Shown here piece by piece: positions 9,738-17,295 of a stretch of DNA of 64,000 nt. The position numbers and the translations under genes were made by a program. Under the pieces are notes generated by a model that saw nothing but the letters and a program-made list of their open reading frames with translations, did no database searches and was not told the DNA's origin. Origin of the DNA: Jeotgalibaca arthritidis (GTDB taxonomy: Bacteria > Bacillota > Bacilli > Lactobacillales > Aerococcaceae); the NCBI RefSeq assembly GCF_011100465.1, contig NZ_CP049740.1:1728001-1792000 (forward strand). The letters are read 5' to 3'. Each line of letters begins with the position of its first letter. Position 1 is the stretch's first letter.

Positions 9738-9746
9738 TGTTATAAT
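9738..9746 (+). promoter_or_regulatory. Extended -10 promoter of ecsAB
   Basis: TGTTATAAT is a TGn extended -10 with a perfect TATAAT, 34 bp before the ecsA ATG. No clear -35 was found at 17 bp. Confidence 0.5.
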
Positions 9747-9779
9747 TATAGCAGTAAAAAAGAGAAGGGAAGGCCCTGC

Positions 9780-10517
9780 ATGACACTGACACTAAACGAC
9801 CTAACAGGTGGTTACACTGCTATTCCTGTTATAAAAAACGTCTCATTTCAAATCAAAGCTGGCCAATTAACTGGTTTGATTGGTTTGAACGGAGCAGGAA
9901 AGAGTACCACTATTAAACACATTATCGGTTTGCTGACACCTTTTTCAGGCAGCGTGACCATTAATAACAACCAACTGAAAGCAGATCCAGAAACTTACCG
10001 CAAGCAGTTTACCTTTGTACCAGAAACACCGGTTCTTTATGAAGAGTTAACCTTGAGAGAGCATATCGAAGTCACTGCGCTTGCTTATGACATGCCTTAC
10101 GAAGAAGCCATGCAAAAGGCTGAGCGTTATATTAAAGCCTTTCGCCTTGAAGCGAAAATGGATTGGTTTCCGGCCTATTTTTCAAAAGGAATGAAGCAAA
10201 AAGTGATGCTCGTTTGTGCCTTTATGGTGGACGTTCCACTATATGTGATCGATGAGCCGTTCTTAGGACTTGATCCACTGGGCATTCATACCTTTTTAGA
10301 TATTATTAAAGAAAAAAAAGCAGCTGGTGCAGCGATTTTAATGTCTACCCACGTCCTCAGTTCTGCTGAGAGAGAATGTGATGACTTTGTGCTCCTTCAC
10401 GAGGGAGAAGTTAAAGTAGCAGGGACTCTGGCTGATTTGCAAGATAATATGAAGATGCCAGGAGCGACACTGGATGACCTTTATATCCAGTTAACAAAAG
10501 AGGAGACTGGCCTATGA
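9780..10517 (+). CDS. ecsA: EcsA, ABC transporter ATP-binding protein
   Basis: ATPase of the EcsAB transporter, linked in other Firmicutes to protein secretion, regulated proteolysis and peptide export. Walker A GLNGAGKS is at residues 35-42, the signature appears as FSKGMKQK (about residue 139, divergent from LSGGQ but usual for this family) and Walker B is VIDEPFLGLDP. It overlaps ecsB by 4 bp. Confidence 0.93.
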   Translation: MTLTLNDLTGGYTAIPVIKNVSFQIKAGQLTGLIGLNGAGKSTTIKHIIGLLTPFSGSVTINNNQLKADPETYRKQFTFVPETPVLYEELTLREHIEVTALAYDMPYEEAMQKAERYIKAFRLEAKMDWFPAYFSKGMKQKVMLVCAFMVDVPLYVIDEPFLGLDPLGIHTFLDIIKEKKAAGAAILMSTHVLSSAERECDDFVLLHEGEVKVAGTLADLQDNMKMPGATLDDLYIQLTKEETGL

Positions 10518-11728
10518 GTTTTGACGACTTACTGATTAAACGGCGTAAAAAATATTTTAGCAAACTCAGTCGCTACGCCAAGTATGTCTTTAATGACCAT
10601 TTTGTGCTTGTCCTTGTTTTTTTGTTAGGAGCATTAGCTTACCAATATTCTGAGCTGTTAAAAACATGGTCTGATCAACTTGTTATTGGGAAGATAGTCT
10701 GGATTATTGCCTTAAGTTTTGCGGTCTTTTTTGGAAAATTACTGACACTGGCTGAAGCAGCAGACCAAGTCTTTTTAGTCGTTAAAGAAGAGGAATGGCA
10801 AACTTACATCAAGGCATCTAAAAAGAGAAGTATGGTTTTACCAACCACCTTCTTATTGCTGTTATTAGGAATGGCTATGCCTATTTTGATATTAGCTGGT
10901 CGTAATGGCTCAATGGATTATCTGTTGATAGCATTCAGTTTAATGAGTTTAAAATGGAGTCACTTAACACTAGAAGAACTTGCTATTAGAAAAGAAGCAG
11001 GACCGAAAGCTGCTTATCTAAAAAAAGGACTATTCATGGTGACTGTTGTCGGTTTATCACTAGCCTTTTTCTGGAATAGTTTAGTGGCAGCACTCGTTAG
11101 CTTAGGTTGTGCAATCGGCTTACATATGTGGCTGAGTCGCTCAGTTTTTAAAAACTACCCACTAATTGATTGGGAAAATTTAGTGCACATGGAAGAAAAA
11201 CGTCTTTCAAAAGTTAATCGACTGATTAATCTATTTACCGATGTTCCGCTAGTTAAAAACAAAGCGAAGCGACGGTTGTATTTAGATGGCTTAGTGAAGC
11301 TAATGTCGGGAAGTAATAACACCTATCAGTATCTCTATGCCCGCTTGTTTGCTAGAGGCGCTGATTATATTGGGCTTTATAGCCGTTTAGCTGTCATTGG
11401 CATGGGAATTCTACTTTTTTCTTCCCAAATTTACATGAGTCTAATCATAAATGCTCTAGTATTATTTTTAATAGGCTTTCAATTAATTCCTTTTTACAAT
11501 GAGCTAGACCAGCATATTCTCGCTCAATTGTATCCAAAAGCAGTCAAAGAGAAGCGTCAGGCCTTTAAACGGATTCTGTTTTATTTATTAGGGTTAGCTA
11601 GTGTGTTATTTTCATTAGCCACTCTAGTGGGAGCAGATTGGCTGATTGCTATCATTTCCGTTGTCACAAACCTTGGTTTTACAGCCTTTTTTGTTTTCTT
11701 TTACGTGGATAATCGTCTAGGAAAATAA
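10514..11728 (+). CDS. ecsB: EcsB, ABC transporter membrane subunit
   Basis: A 404-residue polytopic membrane protein with about eight hydrophobic segments, for example around bases 10600-10640, 10690-10750, 10840-10900, 11030-11120 and two pairs near the C-terminus. It pairs with EcsA. It begins ATGAGTTTTG within the end of ecsA. The next gene has its own promoter. Confidence 0.9.
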   Translation: MSFDDLLIKRRKKYFSKLSRYAKYVFNDHFVLVLVFLLGALAYQYSELLKTWSDQLVIGKIVWIIALSFAVFFGKLLTLAEAADQVFLVVKEEEWQTYIKASKKRSMVLPTTFLLLLLGMAMPILILAGRNGSMDYLLIAFSLMSLKWSHLTLEELAIRKEAGPKAAYLKKGLFMVTVVGLSLAFFWNSLVAALVSLGCAIGLHMWLSRSVFKNYPLIDWENLVHMEEKRLSKVNRLINLFTDVPLVKNKAKRRLYLDGLVKLMSGSNNTYQYLYARLFARGADYIGLYSRLAVIGMGILLFSSQIYMSLIINALVLFLIGFQLIPFYNELDQHILAQLYPKAVKEKRQAFKRILFYLLGLASVLFSLATLVGADWLIAIISVVTNLGFTAFFVFFYVDNRLGK

Positions 11729-11742
11729 ATGTTTGATAAAAT

Positions 11743-11767
11743 GTAAACAAATGGTAACTATGTTTAC
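11743..11767. promoter_or_regulatory. Inverted repeat GTAAAC-N13-GTTTAC next to the -35 box
   Basis: A perfect 6-bp inverted repeat, 11743-11748 and 11762-11767, ends 1 bp before the TTGACG -35 box of the ytmP promoter. It lacks a T run, so an operator is more likely than a terminator. Confidence 0.35.
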
Positions 11768-11768
11768 C

Positions 11769-11797
11769 TTGACGGAATGACGAAATGAACCTAAAAT
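11769..11797 (+). promoter_or_regulatory. Promoter for the ytmP leader
   Basis: TTGACG (11769-11774), exact 17-bp spacer, TAAAAT (11792-11797); predicted transcription start near 11804. Confidence 0.7.
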
Positions 11798-11803
11798 AAA
11801 TGG

Positions 11804-12025
11804 TAGACTATTATGCCTGCTTAGGCAGGGCGATTAAAGACGATTAGAACGGATAGCTGTAGAATGGAATGAAGTGACTTTTCCCGTATATAAGTGCGTA
11901 AGCGCGGAAAGGTCACTTTCGTTTCCATACGGATATGATTGAGGATTGGGCATTCCGTTCTCCAATTCACTACATTGAGCATCGATGCGTCAATCAGAAA
12001 TGAGAATGAGTAAGGAATGAACAAC
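11804..12025 (+). ncRNA. Long structured leader or small RNA upstream of ytmP, class unknown
   Basis: About 220 nt of non-coding transcript lies between a good promoter and ytmP. Helices visible by eye: CCTGC/GCAGG with a TTAG loop (about 11817-11830); AGAACGGA (11846-11853) with TCCGTTCT (11954-11961); and, nested inside, a long rod in which ATGGAA, GAAGTGAC and TTTTCC (from 11864) pair with GGAAAG, GTCACTTTC and TTCCAT (to 11928), with single-base bulges. GATT/GACG (11832-11842) can also pair with CGTCAATC (11988-11995). No T run follows, so it is more likely a 5' leader than a free RNA. The rod-with-bubble shape resembles 6S RNA but sequence identity to 6S is not recognised. Confidence 0.6.
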
Positions 12026-12826
12026 ATGGACTATAAGATGGATTCGGGGTGGAAACTTCATCCCATTGGAGGAGATACAGGGCATGCTTATATGGGGGTA
12101 CGAGCGGAAGAGAAGGTCTTCTTGAAACGCAATTCGTCACCTTTTTTAGCTGCGCTCTCGGTTGAAGGTATTACACCGCGTCTGATTTGGACGAAACGAA
12201 TCGGTAACGGTGATGTTCTGACAGCTCAAGAATGGTTGAATGGCCGTGTTTTAAATGGGGACGAGATGCAATCGGAAGAGATTCTTTCTTTGCTTAAGAA
12301 AATCCATTATTCTGACCATTTACTCAATATGCTCCGTAAGGTAAAAGGACAAGTGTATGATCCAGAAATGTTTATGATGGATTACTTGGCTGATTTGGAT
12401 GAGGAATTGCGGACCAATAGCTTTTTAACGATGGTAGCTACTTATTTAGAGGAGAGTCTGCCTATCATTAAAGGGGCTAAGTATGCTGTTTGTCACGGTG
12501 ATTTGAATCGTAAGAACTTCATTTTAACGAATGACAGTCGCTTGTATTTAGTGGATTGGGAAATGGTGAAAATTGCTGATCCGATGTCTGATTTAGCCAT
12601 GATTTTAGTGAAGTATGTTAATCCTGATCAATGGTATGACTGGCTGAAACGCTATGGTTTACTGCAACCGGAAGAATTAAAAAATAGTATTGAATGGTAC
12701 AGCATGATGAATCGCTTAATTTTGATTAAACGATACCACTCAGCTGGCGAAAATATTAAAATGAATGGACAAATCTTGTTTTTGAAGGAAGCCTATGAAG
12801 ACCGCCTTCACCAGCAAGACAAATAG
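12026..12826 (+). CDS. ytmP: YtmP, aminoglycoside phosphotransferase/choline kinase-like protein
   Basis: Predicted small-molecule kinase of the APH/choline-kinase fold. The catalytic loop CHGDLNRKNF (about residue 153) and metal loop VDWEMVKIADPMSDLA are both present. An ATG at 12017 abuts the AAGGA ribosome site, whereas ATG 12026 has normal spacing, so 12026 is chosen. It precedes trmB as in Bacillus (ytmP-ytmQ); the substrate is unknown. A 220-nt structured leader precedes it. Confidence 0.87.
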   Translation: MDYKMDSGWKLHPIGGDTGHAYMGVRAEEKVFLKRNSSPFLAALSVEGITPRLIWTKRIGNGDVLTAQEWLNGRVLNGDEMQSEEILSLLKKIHYSDHLLNMLRKVKGQVYDPEMFMMDYLADLDEELRTNSFLTMVATYLEESLPIIKGAKYAVCHGDLNRKNFILTNDSRLYLVDWEMVKIADPMSDLAMILVKYVNPDQWYDWLKRYGLLQPEELKNSIEWYSMMNRLILIKRYHSAGENIKMNGQILFLKEAYEDRLHQQDK

Positions 12827-12854
12827 CCCACAGCTGTTTGGCTGGGGCTATTTG
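12820..12854 (+). terminator. Hairpin between ytmP and trmB
   Basis: AAATAGCCC and GGGGCTATTT with AGC/GCT inside form a stem just after the ytmP stop. The T run is only three bases, so it may attenuate or protect mRNA rather than terminate. Confidence 0.5.
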
Positions 12855-12874
12855 AATGAACGGAGGAAAAAAGA

Positions 12875-13516
12875 ATGAGAGTAAGAAATAAACCATGGGC
12901 AGCTGATAAATTAGCTGAACATACCAATTATGTTGTGACTAATCCAGAAGCATTAAAAGGAAAATGGAATGACCATTTTGAAAAGAACCAACCGATTCAT
13001 ATTGAAGTGGGATCTGGTAAGGGCCAATTTATTGTGGGTATGGCTAAGCAAAACCCAGATATTAACTACATCGGGATCGAGCGCCAAACCAGTGTTGCTG
13101 TTATGGCTCTAGATAAAATTTTAGAATCTGAATTACCTAATGTGAAATTATTAAATACAGATGGTGGCTTGATTTCAGATTATTTTGAAGCTGGTGAAGT
13201 AGACCGCGTTTACTTAAACTTCTCTGATCCATGGCCAAAATACAAGCATGAAAAAAGAAGACTAACGTACCGTTCATTTTTAGAAAATTACCAAACTATT
13301 TTGAAAGCAAACGGTGAGGTTCATTTTAAAACGGACAATCAAGGTTTATTTGAATATTCGCTTGGTTCATTCTCGCAATATGGTATGGTTTTAAATCAAG
13401 TTTGGCTTGATCTACATGCCTCAGACTATGAAGGTAATGTTCGAACTGAGTATGAAGAAAAATTTGCTGCAAAAGGGCAACCGATTTACCGAGTTGAAGC
13501 GCAATTTAAAGATTAA
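12875..13516 (+). CDS. trmB: tRNA (guanine-N7-)-methyltransferase
   Basis: SAM-dependent enzyme that makes m7G46 in tRNA. The SAM motif EVGSGKGQF is near residue 48 and the family signature [13 protein letters not shown] near residue 116; a C-terminal TEYEEKF motif is also typical. Length, 213 residues, is normal. The ribosome site is GGAGGAAAA. It ends at a strong terminator. Confidence 0.96.
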   Translation: MRVRNKPWAADKLAEHTNYVVTNPEALKGKWNDHFEKNQPIHIEVGSGKGQFIVGMAKQNPDINYIGIERQTSVAVMALDKILESELPNVKLLNTDGGLISDYFEAGEVDRVYLNFSDPWPKYKHEKRRLTYRSFLENYQTILKANGEVHFKTDNQGLFEYSLGSFSQYGMVLNQVWLDLHASDYEGNVRTEYEEKFAAKGQPIYRVEAQFKD

Positions 13517-13529
13517 TTTAAAAAACATT

Positions 13530-13568
13530 CAAAAAGCCAACGGGTCTGTTTGATCAGTTGGCTTTTTA
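13530..13568 (+). terminator. Terminator of trmB
   Basis: AAAAAGCCAAC and GTTGGCTTTTT form an 11-bp stem with a T-rich end. Confidence 0.9.
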
Positions 13569-13726
13569 TAGACTAGGGGATTATAAGTTCAGCCATCAAT
13601 GTCTAGCTCCCAAGTCCTGGCCTACTGAAAAAAAGATAAATTTGCCCCATTGCGCGCTTCGCTGCTCATTCAGGGTCAAATTTCCTATTTTTTCATAGGC
13701 CAAGGCGGACTTGTCCGCTTTTCTTA
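13569..13726. repeat. Palindromic intergenic repeat, family 1, copy 1 (short form)
   Basis: A 158-bp element almost identical to 18666-18875 but lacking about 52 bp in its middle. The two arms are imperfect inverted repeats (GGCCTA...TAGGCC, TGAAAAAA...TTTTTTCA, AAATTTG...CAAATTT), so the whole unit can fold on itself; the right end has a small GCGGAC/GTCCGC hairpin. It begins at the last bases of the trmB terminator. No protein is encoded. Confidence 0.85.
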
Positions 13727-13736
13727 TATGGGCAAA

Positions 13737-13775
13737 TGGTCGATACAGATCCAAAAATTGAGCTGTATCTTGCAT
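13737..13775. repeat. Degenerate copy of hairpin module A (family 2)
   Basis: CGATACAGATCCAAAAATTG followed by AGCTGTATCTTGCAT matches the hairpin unit at 45501-45540 and 55375-55414, with decayed outer bases. Confidence 0.65.
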
Positions 13776-13797
13776 GCCACGCAAAATTCAGAGCAAA

Positions 13798-13829
13798 AAA
13801 TAAAGACTGAGCATAGCGCTCAATCTTTT
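13798..13829 (-). terminator. Terminator of the PepSY-like gene (minus strand)
   Basis: Minus-strand stem AAAGATTGAGC / GCTCAGTCTTT with loop GCTAT, then ATTTTTTG. Confidence 0.8.
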
Positions 13830-14178
13830 ACAGCTTATAAATATCTAAAACTGTACCTGTGTAGGCATCAGCGATAAATTCGTATTGAATCAATTCGCCG
13901 TTTTCTTTTCTGGAAATACCGCCGTAGTATACGTCTGTTTCTGATGAAAAACGCGTTAGTGGCACAGGATGAAGTTCAATCCATGACCCTTCGATTGGTC
14001 CTTCAGCTAAAAACATTTTTTTGACATTGTCTAAAATGTGGTCGCCATTTACTTTTTTATTACGGTTTAAAAAGAGTGCCGTTAATGTCGATCCAATAAC
14101 TAGGCCTGATCCAAATAGGACGCCAGCTAGAATGGATTCTTTATTCTTATCATAAAAAGAGCGTTTTTCAAATAGCAT
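13828..14178 (-). CDS. Small membrane-anchored protein, PepSY-like
   Basis: A 116-residue protein with one transmembrane segment (about residues 15-37) and a C-terminal part ending YEFIADAYTGTVLDIYKL, which looks like a single PepSY-type repeat. It probably faces the outside. It is divergent from pepA; small membrane proteins often lie here in lactic acid bacteria. Function is unknown. Confidence 0.7.
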   Translation of the reverse strand: MLFEKRSFYDKNKESILAGVLFGSGLVIGSTLTALFLNRNKKVNGDHILDNVKKMFLAEGPIEGSWIELHPVPLTRFSSETDVYYGGISRKENGELIQYEFIADAYTGTVLDIYKL

Positions 14179-14334
14179 GATGATTACCTCCCGCTAGGTC
14201 GTTTCTTTACTCAGTATAGCACAAAGGCGGGGGATTATTCTACCATGACCAGATAAAGACTAAAGTGGACTTATTGCCGGTTTATGGCTCTTTCTGTATA
14301 ATGGTTAAGAGATTAGTTATAAAGTCAAAAATAG

Positions 14335-14380
14335 AGGAGGAAGAAAGACGAGAAAGTGACGTCTTTCCTATGCATTCATG
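14335..14380 (+). promoter_or_regulatory. Ribosome site of pepA separated from the start by a hairpin
   Basis: The only good Shine-Dalgarno, AGGAGG (14335-14340), is 37 nt from ATG 14378. Between them AAAGACG (14344-14350) pairs with CGTCTTT (14360-14366). Folding would bring the site to about 14 nt from the start. No other in-frame start is available. Confidence 0.5.
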
Positions 14381-15454
14381 AATGACAAGACATTTCAATT
14401 AATTAAAGAACTCACTGAAATACAAGGAACAAGTGGCAATGAGAGCCGCGTTCGCAATTATATGCGTGAAAAAATGACACCGCTAGTTGATTACATCCAA
14501 ACAGACGGACTAGGTGGCATTTTTGGTGTCCGCGAAAGTAAACAAGCAGACGCACCCCGTATCATGGTAGCTGCACATATGGATGAAGTGGGCTTCATGG
14601 TTTCTCAAATTACAGCAAACGGTATGATAAAAGTAGTACCCTTGGGCGGTTGGAACCCTTATGTGGTATCGGCGCAACGCTTTACACTACAAACACGAGA
14701 AGCAGATATTCCCGTTATTTCATCATCTGTACCCCCACACCTATTAAGAGGTGGTGCTGGACAAGCTGATGTGAAAGTGGAAGACATTTTATTTGATGCT
14801 GGTTTTGATAGCTTTGACGAAGCCATGTCATTTGGCGTTCGCCCAGGAGATGCGATTGTTCCTGAAGTCGAAACCATTTGGACTGCAAATAAAAAGAAAA
14901 TCATTTCAAAAGCTTGGGATAACCGTTACGGAAATACGGTTATTATTGAAGCTCTGGAAGCTTTAAAAAATGAAGAATTGCCAAACACCTTTATTGCAGG
15001 TGGTAACGTTCAAGAAGAAGTTGGCCTACGCGGAACAAAAGGTGCTGTTAATATGTTGAAACCTGATTTATTCTTTGCTGTTGACTGTTCACCTGCCAAC
15101 GATTTACAAACAAAAACCAATACCTTTGGCCATTTAGGTGAAGGATTCTTATTACGTCTACAAGACCCAGGTATGATTACGTTGCGTGGTATGCGTGAAT
15201 TCTTACTTGATACGGCAGAAACACACAAAATTCCTTACCAATACTTTGTATCAAAAGGCGGTACAGATGCAGGTGCTGCTCATCAAATGAACAATGGTGT
15301 ACCGAGTGCCGTTATTGGTGTTTGTGCGCGTTATATCCACACTCATCAAACCATGTTCCACATTGATGACTATGATGCTGCTAAAGAAATGGTGATTCAA
15401 GTTGCCAAGTCATTAGACAAGAGCACTTACGAAACAATTATGGAAAGAAACTAG
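14378..15454 (+). CDS. pepA: M42-family aminopeptidase (glutamyl aminopeptidase type)
   Basis: Cytoplasmic co-catalytic metallo-aminopeptidase of 358 residues, YtoP/PepA type, that trims peptides. Metal and catalytic motifs are all present: AAHMDEVGFM, KAWDNRYGN, VQEEVGLRG, DCSPAND and GGTDAGAAH. It heads the run pepA-ytpP-ytpR, matching Bacillus gene order. The start is fixed by an upstream in-frame stop; its ribosome site is unusually distant (see separate entry). Confidence 0.93.
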   Translation: MNDKTFQLIKELTEIQGTSGNESRVRNYMREKMTPLVDYIQTDGLGGIFGVRESKQADAPRIMVAAHMDEVGFMVSQITANGMIKVVPLGGWNPYVVSAQRFTLQTREADIPVISSSVPPHLLRGGAGQADVKVEDILFDAGFDSFDEAMSFGVRPGDAIVPEVETIWTANKKKIISKAWDNRYGNTVIIEALEALKNEELPNTFIAGGNVQEEVGLRGTKGAVNMLKPDLFFAVDCSPANDLQTKTNTFGHLGEGFLLRLQDPGMITLRGMREFLLDTAETHKIPYQYFVSKGGTDAGAAHQMNNGVPSAVIGVCARYIHTHQTMFHIDDYDAAKEMVIQVAKSLDKSTYETIMERN

Positions 15455-15470
15455 AAAAGGGGCGACTGAA

Positions 15471-15800
15471 ATGGAAATTTTAACAACAATAGACCAATTA
15501 AACCAGTTAAAAGCAAGTGAGCGTACAGTGTTTATGTTTACAACAACATGGTGTGGCGATTGTACGTACATTAAGCCATTTATCCCATCGATTGAAGCAC
15601 ATTTTCCAGACTTCACTATTGTTGAAGTAGACCGTGATCAATTTATGGACTTCGCTCAAGAATTAGGAGTAATGGGGATTCCTAGTTTTGTGGTTTACCA
15701 CCAAAACGAAAAAGTTGGCGATTTTATTTCCGCTGACCGCAAAACCCAAGAAGAAATCGAAGCCTTTTTAACGGAAATTAATCAAAAACTATCAAAATAA
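15471..15800 (+). CDS. ytpP: YtpP, thioredoxin-like protein
   Basis: A 109-residue thioredoxin fold with active site WCGDC at residues 27-31, where classical thioredoxin has WCGPC, and a cis-proline context MGIPSFVVY. It is cytoplasmic; the partner is unknown. Only 16 bp follow pepA and the ribosome site is AAAGGGGCG, so it is surely in the same operon. Confidence 0.9.
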   Translation: MEILTTIDQLNQLKASERTVFMFTTTWCGDCTYIKPFIPSIEAHFPDFTIVEVDRDQFMDFAQELGVMGIPSFVVYHQNEKVGDFISADRKTQEEIEAFLTEINQKLSK

Positions 15801-15824
15801 TGAATCAATGAAGGAGTCAGTAAC

Positions 15825-16439
15825 ATGTGGTTGAGTTTTTATAATGCCCAAGTTGGTTGGGACGTTTTAGCATTAACAAAAGGGGATATTTCGCGCTACG
15901 ATTTATCAACTGAATCAAAAGGATCAGTAACGCGTATTTTCAATACAGAGACAAATGAAACAGTGAGTTTCAATGTATTTAGTATTTCAGAGCACTTTAC
16001 GCCAACTGGCAATGGACAAGTAATCTTGTCAGAAGAACAAGAAGCAGCAGTTAATCAAGTGATTAAAAAAGCTGGTTTTGACGATCAGATTACTGTAGAC
16101 CGTTCAGCTAAATTTGTAGTCGGTTATGTAACCGAATGTGTGCCTCACGAAGATTCTGACCATTTATCAATAACACAAACAGAAGTTGATAATGGCGAAG
16201 TATTACAAATTGTCTGCGGCGCAGCTAATATTCGTAAAGGTCAAAAAGTCGTTGTTGCTAAGCCTGGTGCTGTTATGAATGACGGTTTAATTATTTGGCC
16301 TGGTGAACTACGTGGCGTGAAGAGTAATGGTATGATTTGTTCGGCTAAAGAGCTAGGTGTAGAAAATCCGACAGGTAAAAAAGGAATTCTAGTGCTAGAT
16401 GAGCAAGCAGAAACTGGAAAAGCATTTTTCGACTTATAA
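15825..16439 (+). CDS. ytpR: YtpR, tRNA-binding-domain protein
   Basis: A 204-residue protein whose second half (about residues 95-200) is an EMAP/Arc1p-type tRNA-binding OB domain like that at the N-terminus of PheT, with VVAKPG, LRGVKSNGMICSAKELG and GILVL motifs. The N-terminal half is a separate small domain. The stand-alone function is not established. It belongs to the pepA-ytpP-ytpR operon. Confidence 0.9.
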   Translation: MWLSFYNAQVGWDVLALTKGDISRYDLSTESKGSVTRIFNTETNETVSFNVFSISEHFTPTGNGQVILSEEQEAAVNQVIKKAGFDDQITVDRSAKFVVGYVTECVPHEDSDHLSITQTEVDNGEVLQIVCGAANIRKGQKVVVAKPGAVMNDGLIIWPGELRGVKSNGMICSAKELGVENPTGKKGILVLDEQAETGKAFFDL

Positions 16440-16468
16440 TCTAAACAGAAGAAAGGGGTGTTGCTTCC

Positions 16469-17152
16469 ATGGTACGCAATCACTTTGATGAGGAAAAACG
16501 CTCAAATCCTTTGCAGCGTAAAGCATTTCCTAATTATTTAATCACACAAACAGATAATGACCAAAATAAAGAGGTTAAGGAAACAAAACAAGCTGATTCC
16601 TTTATAGCGGAGAGTATGTTGGATGCAACACCGACTATACCTTTCCTCCGTCAGTCAAAAGACAGCTTTAATGACCATCTTTTTGAGCAAAAGGAAGAAG
16701 AAAAAGTTGTCCAAAAAGACTATTTTGTCGAAGAAAAAAAACGCTTCGAAAAGGAAAAACGAACACAGGCTAGTGCAACATCATTTTCGCTTTATAAGAG
16801 TCGTCGACCGTTTAAGCCAACCGAAGTTCCTTCCCTTTGGAATAGTTTAACTTACCGTACCGAAACCGATGATAAACAAGATTATTCACGTCTAAAAAAA
16901 GAACTTCAAGTAGCTGATGAAGATTTAATCTTGGTTGATTTAAATCCGAAACAAGCAGGACAACCACCTCAAATAAGCAAACCTCTCGTTCAAGAAGAGG
17001 TTGAAGCTGAATTACCAAATAAAGCCAAAAAAGCGCTCAATCGCTCGCTTTTAGGAATTATGGAAGAAGAAGGCTTAGCTAATCAAGCCCTAGCAAATAA
17101 TGCTCGTCCAGCTAAACCGAATCATAGTGGCTTTCATTCGTTTTTTGAATAA
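16469..17152 (+). CDS. Polar, low-complexity protein; probable relic of the SftA N-terminal linker
   Basis: A 227-residue, strongly charged, disordered-looking protein without membrane segments or a known domain. It sits between ytpR and murC, exactly where Bacillus has ytpS (sftA), the soluble FtsK-like DNA translocase. It contains RRPFKPTEVPSLWNSL (around base 16800), which resembles the FKPTxVPSP motif I recall from linkers of SftA/SpoIIIE proteins. The motor domain is absent and the frame ends at a normal stop with no ATPase remnant before murC. It starts at ATG 16469 behind AGAAAGGGGTG. Either a trimmed relic or a new small linker protein. Confidence 0.6.
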   Translation: MVRNHFDEEKRSNPLQRKAFPNYLITQTDNDQNKEVKETKQADSFIAESMLDATPTIPFLRQSKDSFNDHLFEQKEEEKVVQKDYFVEEKKRFEKEKRTQASATSFSLYKSRRPFKPTEVPSLWNSLTYRTETDDKQDYSRLKKELQVADEDLILVDLNPKQAGQPPQISKPLVQEEVEAELPNKAKKALNRSLLGIMEEEGLANQALANNARPAKPNHSGFHSFFE

Positions 17153-17189
17153 GAGTCATCCACAAAGCAGTTGACTTGTTTTTTTTAGT

Positions 17190-17203
17190 GAAAGTGGTAT
17201 ACT
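17190..17203 (+). promoter_or_regulatory. Extended -10 promoter of murC
   Basis: TGGTATACT is a TGn extended -10. A TTGACT lies upstream at 17171 but the gap of 21 bp is too long for a standard pair. Confidence 0.45.
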
Positions 17204-17295
17204 TTCGAGGTGTGTTTTTTTATAAATTTACGTATATAAGTTTCTTGTCGTGTTATTTTAAAGAGGCAAGTGTTTCGAGTTAGTGGAGGAATATA

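Noticed and set aside
11804-12025. RNase P RNA or 6S RNA
   Set aside because: Too short for RNase P. The rod-and-bubble outline suggests 6S, but no family sequence is recognised and no terminator follows, so it is left unclassified.
11821-12027. 68-codon minus-strand frame antisense to the ytmP leader
   Set aside because: Fully explained by the structured leader; no promoter or ribosome site on the minus strand.
13569-13726. CRISPR-like repeat
   Set aside because: Only two dispersed copies of a long foldable unit; no regular repeat-spacer pattern and no cas genes in the window.
13650-13877. 75-codon plus-strand frame
   Set aside because: Lies over two repeat elements and a minus-strand terminator; not a plausible gene.
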